Below, piece after piece: positions 1 to 6,892 of a DNA stretch of 30,246 nt. The stretch's first letter is position 1, and every line of letters starts with the position of its first letter. This DNA comes from JBKHJZ01 sp046537875 (lineage in GTDB: Bacteria; Actinomycetota; Acidimicrobiia; Acidimicrobiales; VFJN01), in the NCBI GenBank assembly GCA_046537875.1, contig JBKHJZ010000024.1:1-30246 (forward strand), in the 5' to 3' direction. The notes beneath the pieces were generated by a model. It made no database searches and was not told where the DNA came from. It was given only the letters and a program-made list of their open reading frames with translations. The position numbers and the translations under genes were made by a program.

Positions 1-1916
1 GTGGTCGTGGAGGTGGTGGTGGTCGTGGCGGGCTCGGCCCGCGCCTTCGGCCGGTCGAGCGCCAGCGGCGCGTCCCGGGCGCTCTCCGGGGGGATGCCCA
101 GGAGGCGGAGCGCATGCCGGCCGATCTCCGCGAAGGTGGGCGCAGCCACGTCCCCGCCGTAGGGCGAGGTCTTCGGCTCGTCGATCACCACGATGATCGA
201 CACCTTCGGGTCGTTCGCCGGCAGAAGGCCCGCGAAGGTGGCGACGTGGTGGTGCCGGCCGTCGGGCCACGTGTAGCCGCCGTCGGGGGCCGGCTTGCGG
301 GCCGTCCCCGTCTTGCCGGCGGCCCGGTACCCGTCGATCGCCGCGGCGGTGCCGGTGCCGCTCCCGACGGCCTCGGCCAGCATCGCCCGGACCGCGGACG
401 CCGTCGCCGGCGACACCACCCGCCGCCCCTCGGCCGGCTCGGCGGGGTGCCGCCGCCCCTCGGCGTCCACCGTCTCCTTCACCAAGGTGGGCGGCAGGTA
501 GACGCCGTCGTTCGCGATCGAGTTGTAGGCGTAGAGCATCTGCATCGCGGTCACGGAGATCCCTTGGCCGATCGGGATCGAGCCGATCGACGTCCCGTAC
601 CAGCTGTCCGGGTCGAGCAGCTGACCCTCGGCCTCGTGCGGGAGGTCGAGCGCGGTACGACGACCGAACCCGAACCGGCGAAGGTACTCGTCCAGCCGGT
701 CGTTCCCCAGATCCTGAGCGATCTTGATCGTCCCGATGTTCGACGACTTGGCGAGGATGTCGGTGACGGTGTAGCTCACCAGCGGGTGACTGTGGGAGTC
801 GGTGTACACGTGGTCGGCCACCCGGAGCGAGTACGGCACCTGGATCCGAGTGTCCGCCTCGACGACGCCCGAGTCGAGCGCGGCCGCGACCGTGATCACC
901 TTGTTCACCGAACCCGGCTCGAACATCGCGGTGACCGCCAGGTTGTTGCCCGTGTGGCGCACGCGGCCCGTCTCGGGCTCCCGCTCGAGGTTGGCGAGCG
1001 CCACGACCGCGCCCGTCTCGGGCTGGCTGACGATCACCGTGCCGGCGTTGGCGCGGGTGGCGCGGATCTGCTCACCCAGGATCCGCTCGACCTCGTACTG
1101 CAGGCCGCGGTCGAGCGTCAGCACGATGTCGTCCCCCGGCATCGCGGGATCGACCGTGCTGCGCCCGGCCGGGATGGTGCGGCCGGCGCGGTCGGTCTCG
1201 ACGATCTCCTCCCCCGGCGTGCCGGTCAGCAGCCCGTCGTAGCGCAGCTCCAGCCCGGAGAGCCCCTCGTTGTCGACCCCCACCCGGCCCAGCAGCGAGC
1301 GGGCGAGGTCGCCGGCGGGGTTCAGGCGCTCCGGCTCGGGCTGGAGGAGGATCCCGGGGATCTCCAGGCGCTCCACCCGCCGGGCCACGTGGTCGTCGAC
1401 GCGGCGGGCCAGGTAGACGAAGTTGCCGTCGGCCGACAGCTTCTCCCGCAGGTCGCGGCGGTCCATCGAGAGCACCGGCGCCAGGCGGCCGGCGACGCCA
1501 GCCGGATCGGCGATCAGGCTGGGATCGGCCGCCACCGTGGCCCGGGGAATCGAGATCGCGAGCTCACGCTCGTTGCGGTCGAAGATGGCCCCGCGGCTGG
1601 CGGCGAGCGGGCGGACGCCGAGGGTCTGGGAGTCGCCGTACTCCACGTAGCGCCCGCCCCCGAGGGCCTGCACGTACGTGAGCCGGGCAACGGCCGCGGC
1701 GAAGAGCAGCACGAGCACGCAGAGGAGCGCGATCGCGCGGCGCCGCGGATCCCCGGCCCGGCGCACCCGCCGGCCCCGTCCCCGCTGCGGCGTCCCGTGC
1801 CCACCGTGGCCGTGTCTCGACCGCCCTGGCGGGTGTTGCGTGGCCGACCGTGGACGGTGGGAGCGGGTCGCAGCGGAGCGGCGGGGCGTGCGTGTGCCGG
1901 CGCCGCCCCGGGTCAC
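1..1916 (-). CDS. ftsI: Septal peptidoglycan transpeptidase FtsI/PBP3 (C-terminus cut by window edge)
   Basis: Class B penicillin-binding protein that cross-links septal peptidoglycan with the FtsW/FtsL divisome. The GTG start at 1916 overlaps the ftsL stop (GTGA), and 638 codons are open to the left edge. Visible in order: a basic, Arg/Gly/Pro-rich cytoplasmic tail (about residues 1-60), one membrane segment (about 62-80, AIALLCVLVLLFAAAVA), a PBP dimerisation region, then the transpeptidase domain. All three catalytic motifs are present: SxxK as EPGSVNK (nucleophile S336, K339), SxN as S391-S392-N393, and KTG at 535-537 in AGKTGTA. The last visible residues are a Thr-rich tail after the catalytic domain, so little is probably missing. 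Position in the mraZ-rsmH-ftsL cluster fits FtsI rather than another class B PBP. Confidence 0.95.
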   Translation of the reverse strand, partial: MTRGGAGTRTPRRSAATRSHRPRSATQHPPGRSRHGHGGHGTPQRGRGRRVRRAGDPRRRAIALLCVLVLLFAAAVARLTYVQALGGGRYVEYGDSQTLGVRPLAASRGAIFDRNERELAISIPRATVAADPSLIADPAGVAGRLAPVLSMDRRDLREKLSADGNFVYLARRVDDHVARRVERLEIPGILLQPEPERLNPAGDLARSLLGRVGVDNEGLSGLELRYDGLLTGTPGEEIVETDRAGRTIPAGRSTVDPAMPGDDIVLTLDRGLQYEVERILGEQIRATRANAGTVIVSQPETGAVVALANLEREPETGRVRHTGNNLAVTAMFEPGSVNKVITVAAALDSGVVEADTRIQVPYSLRVADHVYTDSHSHPLVSYTVTDILAKSSNIGTIKIAQDLGNDRLDEYLRRFGFGRRTALDLPHEAEGQLLDPDSWYGTSIGSIPIGQGISVTAMQMLYAYNSIANDGVYLPPTLVKETVDAEGRRHPAEPAEGRRVVSPATASAVRAMLAEAVGSGTGTAAAIDGYRAAGKTGTARKPAPDGGYTWPDGRHHHVATFAGLLPANDPKVSIIVVIDEPKTSPYGGDVAAPTFAEIGRHALRLLGIPPESARDAPLALDRPKARAEPATTTTTSTT

Positions 1917-2401
1917 GCGGTCGGCTCCAGGTAGGGCTTGACGTCGGCCCAGCTGGTGTCGGGCGTCTCGTCCGACCCGCCCCCGCCGTCCTCGCTGCCG
2001 GCCGGGCCCGCCCCGGCCGCCGGCTCGTCGGGTGTGAGCCACCCGACGTCCTCGGGAGGCACCATCCCCAACCGGTCCCGCGCCTCCCGCATGATGCGCT
2101 CCGGTGACTCCAGCTCGGCGACGTCGACCCGCAGGGACTCGTAGCGCGCCTGCTCCGCGGCCACCTTCTGGTCGAGGGCGTCGATCTCGATCTGGCTCTC
2201 GATCAGCAGCGTGTGGGTGACGGCGACTGCGAACAGGGCGACGAAGAGCAACACGGTGAGCACCATGCCGGTGGTCGGGCTCAGCCGGACACCGCGGCGG
2301 GCCCGGCGATCGGGCGGCACGAGCTGCAGGTGCCGGCGCCGGCCACCCCCGAGGCGATCGGGCCGGACAGGGGTCGGTCGCAGCACGCGGGCAGTAGCCA
2401 T
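1913..2401 (-). CDS. ftsL: FtsL-like cell division protein
   Basis: 162-residue bitopic membrane protein of the FtsL/DivIC type, a scaffold that links FtsQ and the FtsW-FtsI synthase. Residues 1-44 are a basic cytoplasmic tail, about 45-66 form one membrane helix (MVLTVLLFVALFAVAVTHTL), and 68-98 are a coiled coil (IEIDALDQKVAAEQARYESL). The motif ESPERIMREARDRLGMVPP at 98-116 is the usual end of the family's extracellular coil. The tail after 125 is acidic and Gly-rich. The ATG at 2401 shares one base with the rsmH stop (TGATG), and its own stop overlaps the ftsI start, so translation is probably coupled. Sequence conservation in this family is weak; the call rests on topology, the coil motif and position. 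Confidence 0.9.
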   Translation of the reverse strand: MATARVLRPTPVRPDRLGGGRRRHLQLVPPDRRARRGVRLSPTTGMVLTVLLFVALFAVAVTHTLLIESQIEIDALDQKVAAEQARYESLRVDVAELESPERIMREARDRLGMVPPEDVGWLTPDEPAAGAGPAGSEDGGGGSDETPDTSWADVKPYLEPTA

Positions 2402-3351
2402 CACGCCACCTCCTGAAGGGGGAGCTTCTCGACGGCGCGGAGGCGGGCCGCCTCGGCGCGCGGGTTCGCGGCGATCTCGGCGTCCGACGGGCGCCAGGCG
2501 CCCCGCCGGAGCAGGCGGACGGTGGGGCGCACGTCGGGCGGGACGGGAAGGTGGGCCGGCCCGGTCCAGCCGCCGGTGGCGGCGTGGCGGAAGCGCTCCT
2601 TGACGATGCGGTCCTCGCCGGAGTGGTAGGCGAGGGCGACGCACCTGCCACCGGGGACCAGCAGGTCGAGCGCGTCGTCGATGGCCCCGGGGAGCACGGC
2701 GAGCTCGTCGTTGACGGCGATCCTGATCGCCTGGAAGGTGCGGCGGGCCGGGTGGCCACCCCGCCGGCGGGCCGGCGCCGGGATCGCATCGCGCACGACC
2801 TCGGCCAGCTCGGTGGTGGTGTGCACCGGCCGGGCGGACACGATGGCTCGCGCGATGCGGCGGGCGTAGCGCTCGTCGCCGAGCGTCCGGAGGATCCGCT
2901 CGAGCTCCTCGGCGGTGGTCTCGTTGACCAGGTCGGCGGCGCTGAACGGGGCGTCCGGGTCCATCCGCATGTCGAGCGTTGCGGTGGCTCGGTAGCTGAA
3001 CCCCCGCTCGGGCCGGTCGAGCTGCGCCGAGCTGACCCCGAGGTCGAACAGGGCCCCGCTGGCCGCCCGGTGGCCGACCTCGGCGAGCACGACCACGAGA
3101 CGGTCGAAGCGCGTGCGGCGGAGCACCGCCCGCTCGCCGAAGCGGGCGAGCCGGGCGCCGGCCGCCTCCAGCGCGTGGGGATCCTGGTCCAGGCCGACGA
3201 GCGAGAGGTGGGGGTGGGCGTCGAGCAGCGCCTCCGCGTGGCCGCCACCGCCGACCGTCGCGTCGACCACCACCCCCGGCGGCACCGGCGCGAACAGCTC
3301 GACGACGCGCTCGACCATCACCGGCACGTGTGCGAAGGGGCGGCCGGTCAC
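2401..3351 (-). CDS. rsmH: 16S rRNA (cytosine1402-N4)-methyltransferase RsmH
   Basis: 316-residue SAM-dependent methyltransferase (formerly MraW) that modifies C1402 in the ribosomal P site. The SAM-binding motif VDATVGGGGHAEALL lies at residues 29-43, followed by the family motifs DLGVSSAQLD, RGFSY, DMRMD, ARRTFQAIRI and AYHSGEDRIVKERFR (the usual form is SFHSLEDR). Length matches the family (about 310). The GTG start at 3351 overlaps the mraZ stop as GTGA and places PFAHVPVM at the N-terminus, as is normal for RsmH. Longer upstream frames run through mraZ and are not real. Second gene of the mraZ-rsmH-ftsL-ftsI operon. Confidence 0.96.
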   Translation of the reverse strand: MTGRPFAHVPVMVERVVELFAPVPPGVVVDATVGGGGHAEALLDAHPHLSLVGLDQDPHALEAAGARLARFGERAVLRRTRFDRLVVVLAEVGHRAASGALFDLGVSSAQLDRPERGFSYRATATLDMRMDPDAPFSAADLVNETTAEELERILRTLGDERYARRIARAIVSARPVHTTTELAEVVRDAIPAPARRRGGHPARRTFQAIRIAVNDELAVLPGAIDDALDLLVPGGRCVALAYHSGEDRIVKERFRHAATGGWTGPAHLPVPPDVRPTVRLLRRGAWRPSDAEIAANPRAEAARLRAVEKLPLQEVA

Positions 3352-3875
3352 AGCTTGAGGTCCCTCGCGGCCTGGCGGAGCGCCTCGGACGGCCCGCCCG
3401 GGATCGCCTCCTGGCGCTGGTCCCATCGGTCCCGCGCCCACACGGCGACCCGCTCCCGGGCGCCGGCGACCATGACCGGCCCCTCGATGCCGGCGAACGC
3501 CAGCAGGTTCCGGTGCACCACGATCCGCCCCTGGCCATCCGGCTGGACGAAGTAGGTGGCCGCCATGAAGGCGTCGAAGAGCTCCTGGGAGACGATGCCG
3601 AGCCCGACGCCGTCCGACCAGGTGCTCAGCACGCTGTCGAACGTGTCGTCCGGCCAGAGGCCCAGGAAGCCGTCGAGCGGTCCGAGGTAGGCGCCGACGG
3701 CGAGGCGGGTGCGGTAGGGGGCCGGGAGGACCAGCCGGTTCTTGTCGTCGACCGAGTGCTCGTAGGACCCGACGAAGACCCGGGGGCCGGGCGGGCGCGC
3801 GCCGTCCACGACCGGGCCGGCGCCCGGTCCGCCGGCGCCCGGCTGGGCGTCCCCGGATGCCCCACTTGCCTCCAC
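3348..3875 (-). CDS. mraZ: Transcriptional regulator MraZ
   Basis: DNA-binding regulator of the division and cell wall cluster. The conserved 143-residue core runs from VFVGSYEHSVDDKNRLVLP to the C-terminal RDLKL, with the two half-domains marked by DDKNRLVLP and DGQGRIVVH. The start is uncertain. No ribosome binding site precedes the core. A promoter (TTGTGA, 17 bases, TACTTT) ends 8 bases before the GTG at 3875, so I chose that as a leaderless start; it adds a 32-residue Gly/Pro/Ala-rich extension before the core. The next candidate, GTG at 3809, gives 153 residues and also lacks a clear ribosome binding site. If 3875 is correct, two of the three MraZ boxes lie inside the coding sequence. 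Confidence 0.9.
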   Translation of the reverse strand: MEASGASGDAQPGAGGPGAGPVVDGARPPGPRVFVGSYEHSVDDKNRLVLPAPYRTRLAVGAYLGPLDGFLGLWPDDTFDSVLSTWSDGVGLGIVSQELFDAFMAATYFVQPDGQGRIVVHRNLLAFAGIEGPVMVAGARERVAVWARDRWDQRQEAIPGGPSEALRQAARDLKL

Positions 3876-3912
3876 TTCGTGGGAAAGTACCCCACACACC
3901 CCCTCGTCACAA
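3860..3912 (-). promoter_or_regulatory. mraZ promoter with MraZ boxes
   Basis: Reading the minus strand, TTGTGA (3912-3907), 17 bases and TACTTT (3889-3884) form a good sigma-A-type promoter. MraZ-box repeats surround it: GTGGGG (3895-3890) directly before the -10, GTGGAG (3875-3870) and GTGGGG (3865-3860), spaced 20 and 10 bases, so all on one face of the helix. MraZ is known to bind tandem TGGGN-type repeats spaced about 10 bases. Binding here would cover the -10 and transcription start, which suggests autorepression. Confidence 0.8.
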
Positions 3913-4182
3913 GGGATGGGCCTGGTCAGGGCCTCCCGCCGGGGCCCTGCCGGGGGCCCGCCCGGGTGCGTCACATCAGGGCTCCCCGGGGTCCGGGCTC
4001 CGCCAGCGCCCGCCCGGGGACACCGGCCCCGTGGCCCGGTCCACCCCCGCGGAACCCGAGGTCATGGGTCCCGCCGGCCCATGCCCGAGGACACTGGTTC
4101 GAGATCCGGAACCCATTGCCTCGCGCCCGACACGCCGGAGCCGGGCGCCTCCGGAACCAGCGCCCGCCGGCCCCGGGGGGCA
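3913..4182. other. Intergenic region upstream of mraZ, no gene seen
   Basis: About 270 very GC-rich bases between the mraZ promoter and the terminator of the lipoate ligase-like gene. No reading frame on either strand shows a recognisable protein. The only structure I see is the 9-base direct repeat TCCGGAACC at 4105-4113 and 4150-4158, with CTGGTTC at 4094-4100 complementary to GAACCAG at 4154-4160. Meaning unknown. Confidence 0.5.
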
Positions 4183-4214
4183 GGGCTCGGCCCGGCCGCG
4201 GCCGGGCCGAGCCC
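4183..4214 (-). terminator. Perfect 32-base palindrome, likely terminator
   Basis: A 16-base arm beginning GGGCTCGGCC is followed at once by its exact reverse complement, giving a very stable hairpin 14 bases past the stop of the lipoate ligase-like gene (minus strand). There is no T-run on either side. It probably ends the HNH and ligase transcript, like other actinobacterial terminators without a U-tract. Confidence 0.6.
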
Positions 4215-4227
4215 CCGGGTCCTCCGC

Positions 4228-4893
4228 TCAGGCGGGGAGCTGGTCCAGCAGGGCCGTCACCAGGTCGCCCGGCGCCAGCCCCGTCCCTTCGGCCGCCCCG
4301 ACCAGGGCGCGCCGGCCGTCGCCGTCGAGCCGCAGCAGCTCGGCGAGCAGGCCGGGTTCCCACCGCCGGTAGGCGGCGCACTGGAAGCGTGCCCCGGCCC
4401 GGGTGCGGCGCTGGCTGATGCCCACCACCTTCCGTGCGTCACCCAGGCTGACCTCGCCGGCAGCGAGCGCCGCGAAGCACACCAGCCGCCCGAGCGGGCC
4501 GCAGACGAAGGCCCCCTCGTGCACCTCGGTCGGGGCCACGCCGACCGAGGTCAGCGCCCGGCGCCAGGCACCGCCCAGCCACAGGGCGGCCCGCCCGACG
4601 TCGTCGTCCCACAACGGGTCCCCCGCGGGGAGGACCACGTCGACCCACGCCATCTCGCCCGGGGTCACGAGGACCACTCCCCCGCCGGAGCGCCGCCGCA
4701 CGAGCTCGATGCCGTGCCGCGCCGCCGCCGCCCGGTCGACCAGGTCGTCCCGCTGCGCCGAGCCGAGCACCAACGCCGGTCGGGTGGCCTCGAGCACCCA
4801 GACCTCCCGGGTCACCGGCTCGGGCAGCGGCCTCGCGTGCAGGTCGCCGGCCGGTCCCGCCAGGTGGCGAACCGACCAGCCGTGCGGGCTCAC
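4228..4893 (-). CDS. Lipoate-protein ligase A / biotin-protein ligase-fold protein
   Basis: 221 residues with the LplA/LipB/BirA catalytic fold, which transfers lipoyl, octanoyl or biotinyl groups to a lysine of a carrier protein. The substrate-loop motif RRRSGGGVV is at 66-74, followed by the usual PGEMAWVDVVLP strand, and the catalytic lysine motif ARKVVGISQRRTR has K155. The family's N-terminal helix is short, and the accessory C-terminal LplA domain is absent, so it may be an amidotransferase-like or minimal ligase form. The GTG start at 4893 overlaps the HNH gene stop (GTGA). No lipoylated enzyme is encoded nearby, so the cofactor is unknown. Confidence 0.78.
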   Translation of the reverse strand: MSPHGWSVRHLAGPAGDLHARPLPEPVTREVWVLEATRPALVLGSAQRDDLVDRAAAARHGIELVRRRSGGGVVLVTPGEMAWVDVVLPAGDPLWDDDVGRAALWLGGAWRRALTSVGVAPTEVHEGAFVCGPLGRLVCFAALAAGEVSLGDARKVVGISQRRTRAGARFQCAAYRRWEPGLLAELLRLDGDGRRALVGAAEGTGLAPGDLVTALLDQLPA

Positions 4894-5387
4894 GCTGCGT
4901 CGAGGAGGTACGGCGCCCAGCTCTCGGGCACGACACCGAGCGCGAACGTCAGCCAGCTGGCCCCCCGGGGCTCGGCCGGCGGCCGCGCCAACCGCATCCG
5001 CGTCTCGTGGAGGAGGCGGTCGCGCTTGCGCACGTTGCACGGGCGGCAGGCCGCCACGACGTTGTCCCAGGTGTGGCCGCCGCCCCGGCTGCGGGGCACC
5101 ACATGGTCGATGCTCTCGGCCGGCCCGCCGCAGTACTGGCACCGGTGACCGTCACGCGCGAACACCGTCCGGCGGTTCAACGGCGTCGACCATCGGTACG
5201 GCACCCGGGCGAGCCGGCGGAGGCGCACGACCGACGGCACCGGGACCGCCAGGCGCTCCGACCGCATGACGGCCTCGCTCGCATGCACCATCTCTGCGGT
5301 GTCGCCGAGCACGAGCACCACCGCCCTGCGGTCGCTCACGACGCACAGGGGCTGGTAGGTGACGTTCAGCACCAGCGCCCGGCTCAT
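4890..5387 (-). CDS. HNH endonuclease domain protein
   Basis: 165 residues. The N-terminal half (MSRALVLNVTYQPLCVVSDRR) is the leader typical of a widespread actinobacterial HNH family. The nuclease domain spans about 72-124, with zinc-ligand pairs C83-x-x-C86 and C114-x-x-C117, the catalytic IDHVVPRSRGG (D94, H95), N109 of WDNV and the terminal CNVRKRDR. All expected metal and catalytic residues are present, so it is probably an active nickase or nuclease; its biological role is unknown for this family. The ATG at 5387 has TACCGT nine bases upstream and no strong ribosome binding site. It overlaps the ligase gene by four bases, but the two functions have no obvious link. Confidence 0.9.
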   Translation of the reverse strand: MSRALVLNVTYQPLCVVSDRRAVVLVLGDTAEMVHASEAVMRSERLAVPVPSVVRLRRLARVPYRWSTPLNRRTVFARDGHRCQYCGGPAESIDHVVPRSRGGGHTWDNVVAACRPCNVRKRDRLLHETRMRLARPPAEPRGASWLTFALGVVPESWAPYLLDAA

Positions 5388-5396
5388 CGACCGGCC

Positions 5397-5402
5397 ACGG
5401 TA
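5397..5402 (-). promoter_or_regulatory. Candidate -10 (TACCGT) before the HNH gene
   Basis: TACCGT on the minus strand, nine bases before the ATG at 5387. No -35 is evident. It would give a leader of two or three bases, one of a set of TANNNT elements just before starts in this window. Confidence 0.45.
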
Positions 5403-5441
5403 GTTGTGCCGGCACCCCCAGCGGCGGCCATTCGTCCGGGC

Positions 5442-5768
5442 TCATCCACCGAGCGGCCGGCGCCACCGGCGCGCGCTCCGGCACCAGCGCAGGTACGTGA
5501 GGAGATCGCCGGGGGGCGGCTGGCGATCGCCCCGGCCGCCGTACGCGGTCTCCAGCCTGAACCGCAGGTAGCCCGCCGCCGGCACCGGGACGAACGGCGG
5601 CCGGCGCCACCACCCGGGGCGAGCGAGAGCCACGGCCTGCCGCATCGCCGTCACCCACAGCGACGGGTGCGCGGCGACCGCAGCCGCCGCCGCAGCGAGC
5701 CATCGCACCGGCACCGGGTGGCCCGTGTCGTCCCCTCCGGCAGCGGGGTCGTCCCGCCTCGCGCGCAC
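5442..5768 (-). CDS. Small conserved actinobacterial protein of unknown function
   Basis: 108 residues. After a polar N-terminus and an Ala-rich helix (WLAAAAAAVAAHPSLWVTA, about 23-41) comes an aromatic and Pro-rich segment, ARPGWWRRPPFVPVP (49-63), then YLRFRLETAYGG (67-78) and DLLTYLRWCR (88-97). I recognise this pattern (HPSLW, PGWWRRPPF, YLRFRLETAYG, LTYLRWCR) from hypothetical proteins in many actinobacteria but know of no function. The GTG at 5768 is chosen because TAGCCT lies seven bases upstream, as for a leaderless start. A GTG closer to the Ala-rich helix is an alternative. It lies between the ROK kinase and HNH genes on the same strand. Confidence 0.75.
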   Translation of the reverse strand: MRARRDDPAAGGDDTGHPVPVRWLAAAAAAVAAHPSLWVTAMRQAVALARPGWWRRPPFVPVPAAGYLRFRLETAYGGRGDRQPPPGDLLTYLRWCRSARRWRRPLGG

Positions 5769-5775
5769 CGCTCCG

Positions 5776-5781
5776 AGGCTA
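5776..5781 (-). promoter_or_regulatory. Candidate -10 (TAGCCT) for a leaderless start
   Basis: TAGCCT on the minus strand, seven bases before the GTG at 5768; no -35 seen. Confidence 0.45.
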
Positions 5782-5850
5782 GAACCAGGACACGAGTGGT
5801 CCGAGCGTTCACCGCTCCCGGAGTCCGGGATCTGCCGGCCGGCCACCGGC

Positions 5851-6783
5851 TCACCAGCGGGTCTCGCGGACACCGCGGCGCCGGCTCCGCGGGGGATCGC
5901 GATGGCCGATGCCGTGCCAGCCCACGGCCGCCGCACCGACCAGCGGGCCGTCCTCGCCGAGCCCGGCCGGCACGATGCCGGCGCCCCGCGCGTACGAGAG
6001 GCGGGCCCGGGCGGCGAGCTCCTCCCGGGCGGCGGTGAAGAAGGGATCGCCGTAGCCGAGCGCCACCGAGCCGGCCACCGCGGCGAGCCGCAGGTCGAGC
6101 AGGGCGACCACCGATGCGATCGCCCGGCCGACGTGCATGCCCGCCCGCCGGCGCACGTCGTCCGGGGCGTCGGCCGGGTGCCCTCCGGTCGCGGCCCGGA
6201 TCGCCGACCCGGACGCCACCGCCTCCAGGCACCCCCGGGCGCCGCAGCCGCAGCGCGGACCGTCGGGCTCCACGATGACGTGGCCGATGTGGCCTGCGTT
6301 GCCCGAGGCGCCGTCGAGCAGGCGGCCGTCGACCACGATGCCGCCGCCGACCCCCGTGGACACGACCATGGCGATGTAGTCGGTCTCGCCCCGGGCCGCA
6401 CCGACCCACCCCTCGCCCCGGGCGAGGGCCTTCGCGTCGTTGTCCACGTGGACCGGCAGCCCGGTCAGCTGGGCCAGCCGCGCCCGGAGGGGGAAGCCAC
6501 GCCACGCCGGGATGTTGAGCGGCGACACCGTCTCGCCGTCCGGGGACATCGGGCCCCCGCACCCGACGCCGCACACGACCTCGTCCCCCCGCCGCACCCG
6601 CCCGACGAGCTCGGCGAGCGACCGCCAGAGGCGCTCGGCATCGCCCGCCGCCCCCGTCCCCGCCGGCGTGGCCACCGTCGCCCGGTCGAGGAGCTCGCCC
6701 CCGGTCGAGACCCGCCCGGCGGCCAGCTTGGTCCCCCCGATGTCGACCGCCAGGGCAGTCCCGGCTGCGAGCTGCGCGTCCAC
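5851..6783 (-). CDS. ROK-family sugar kinase, probable glucokinase
   Basis: 310 residues. ROK kinases phosphorylate glucose or related sugars with ATP in the cytoplasm. Visible: phosphate-binding LAVDIGGTKLAAG (11-23), the catalytic VDNDAKA (Asp at 114 or 116 of the motif), STGVGGGIV (142-150), the sugar and zinc motif GNAGHIGH (161-168, H165) and the ROK cysteine cluster CGCGARGCLEA (C178, C180, C183-C185 region). There is no N-terminal helix-turn-helix, so it is a kinase and not a ROK repressor. The GTG at 6783 has TAGCGT nine bases upstream. Substrate is not determined by sequence; glucose is the common one in actinobacteria. Confidence 0.88.
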   Translation of the reverse strand: MDAQLAAGTALAVDIGGTKLAAGRVSTGGELLDRATVATPAGTGAAGDAERLWRSLAELVGRVRRGDEVVCGVGCGGPMSPDGETVSPLNIPAWRGFPLRARLAQLTGLPVHVDNDAKALARGEGWVGAARGETDYIAMVVSTGVGGGIVVDGRLLDGASGNAGHIGHVIVEPDGPRCGCGARGCLEAVASGSAIRAATGGHPADAPDDVRRRAGMHVGRAIASVVALLDLRLAAVAGSVALGYGDPFFTAAREELAARARLSYARGAGIVPAGLGEDGPLVGAAAVGWHGIGHRDPPRSRRRGVRETRW

Positions 6784-6792
6784 GGGGCCCGC

Positions 6793-6798
6793 ACGCTA
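6793..6798 (-). promoter_or_regulatory. Candidate -10 (TAGCGT) before the ROK kinase
   Basis: TAGCGT on the minus strand, nine bases before the GTG at 6783, no -35 seen. It lies in the 109-base divergent gap shared with the moxR promoter. Confidence 0.4.
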
Positions 6799-6848
6799 CC
6801 AGCGCGGCCGCACCGGCCCCCCGAGCGCAGCGACCGCTGATCGCGGCG

Positions 6849-6879
6849 TAACCTGAACCAGCCCAGGTCGACCGGAGGG
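6849..6879 (+). promoter_or_regulatory. Candidate -10 and ribosome binding site for moxR
   Basis: TAACCT at 6849-6854 is a possible -10. GGAGGGA near 6874-6879 is a good Shine-Dalgarno sequence about 13 bases before the GTG at 6893, a little far. Unlike most first genes here, this one appears to have a leader. Confidence 0.4.
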
Positions 6880-6892
6880 AGCGCGACGCGCC

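Noticed and set aside
1..30. Simple GTGGTC/GTGGTG-type repeat at the left edge
   Set aside because: It is the codon run for the Thr-rich tail of FtsI, not a separate repeat element.
114..1934. 606-codon open frame on the plus strand
   Set aside because: It is the antisense of ftsI, whose three catalytic motifs are intact on the minus strand.
4094..4113. tRNA-like T-arm (GGTTCGA followed by ATCC)
   Set aside because: No acceptor stem, D arm or anticodon arm can be built around it.
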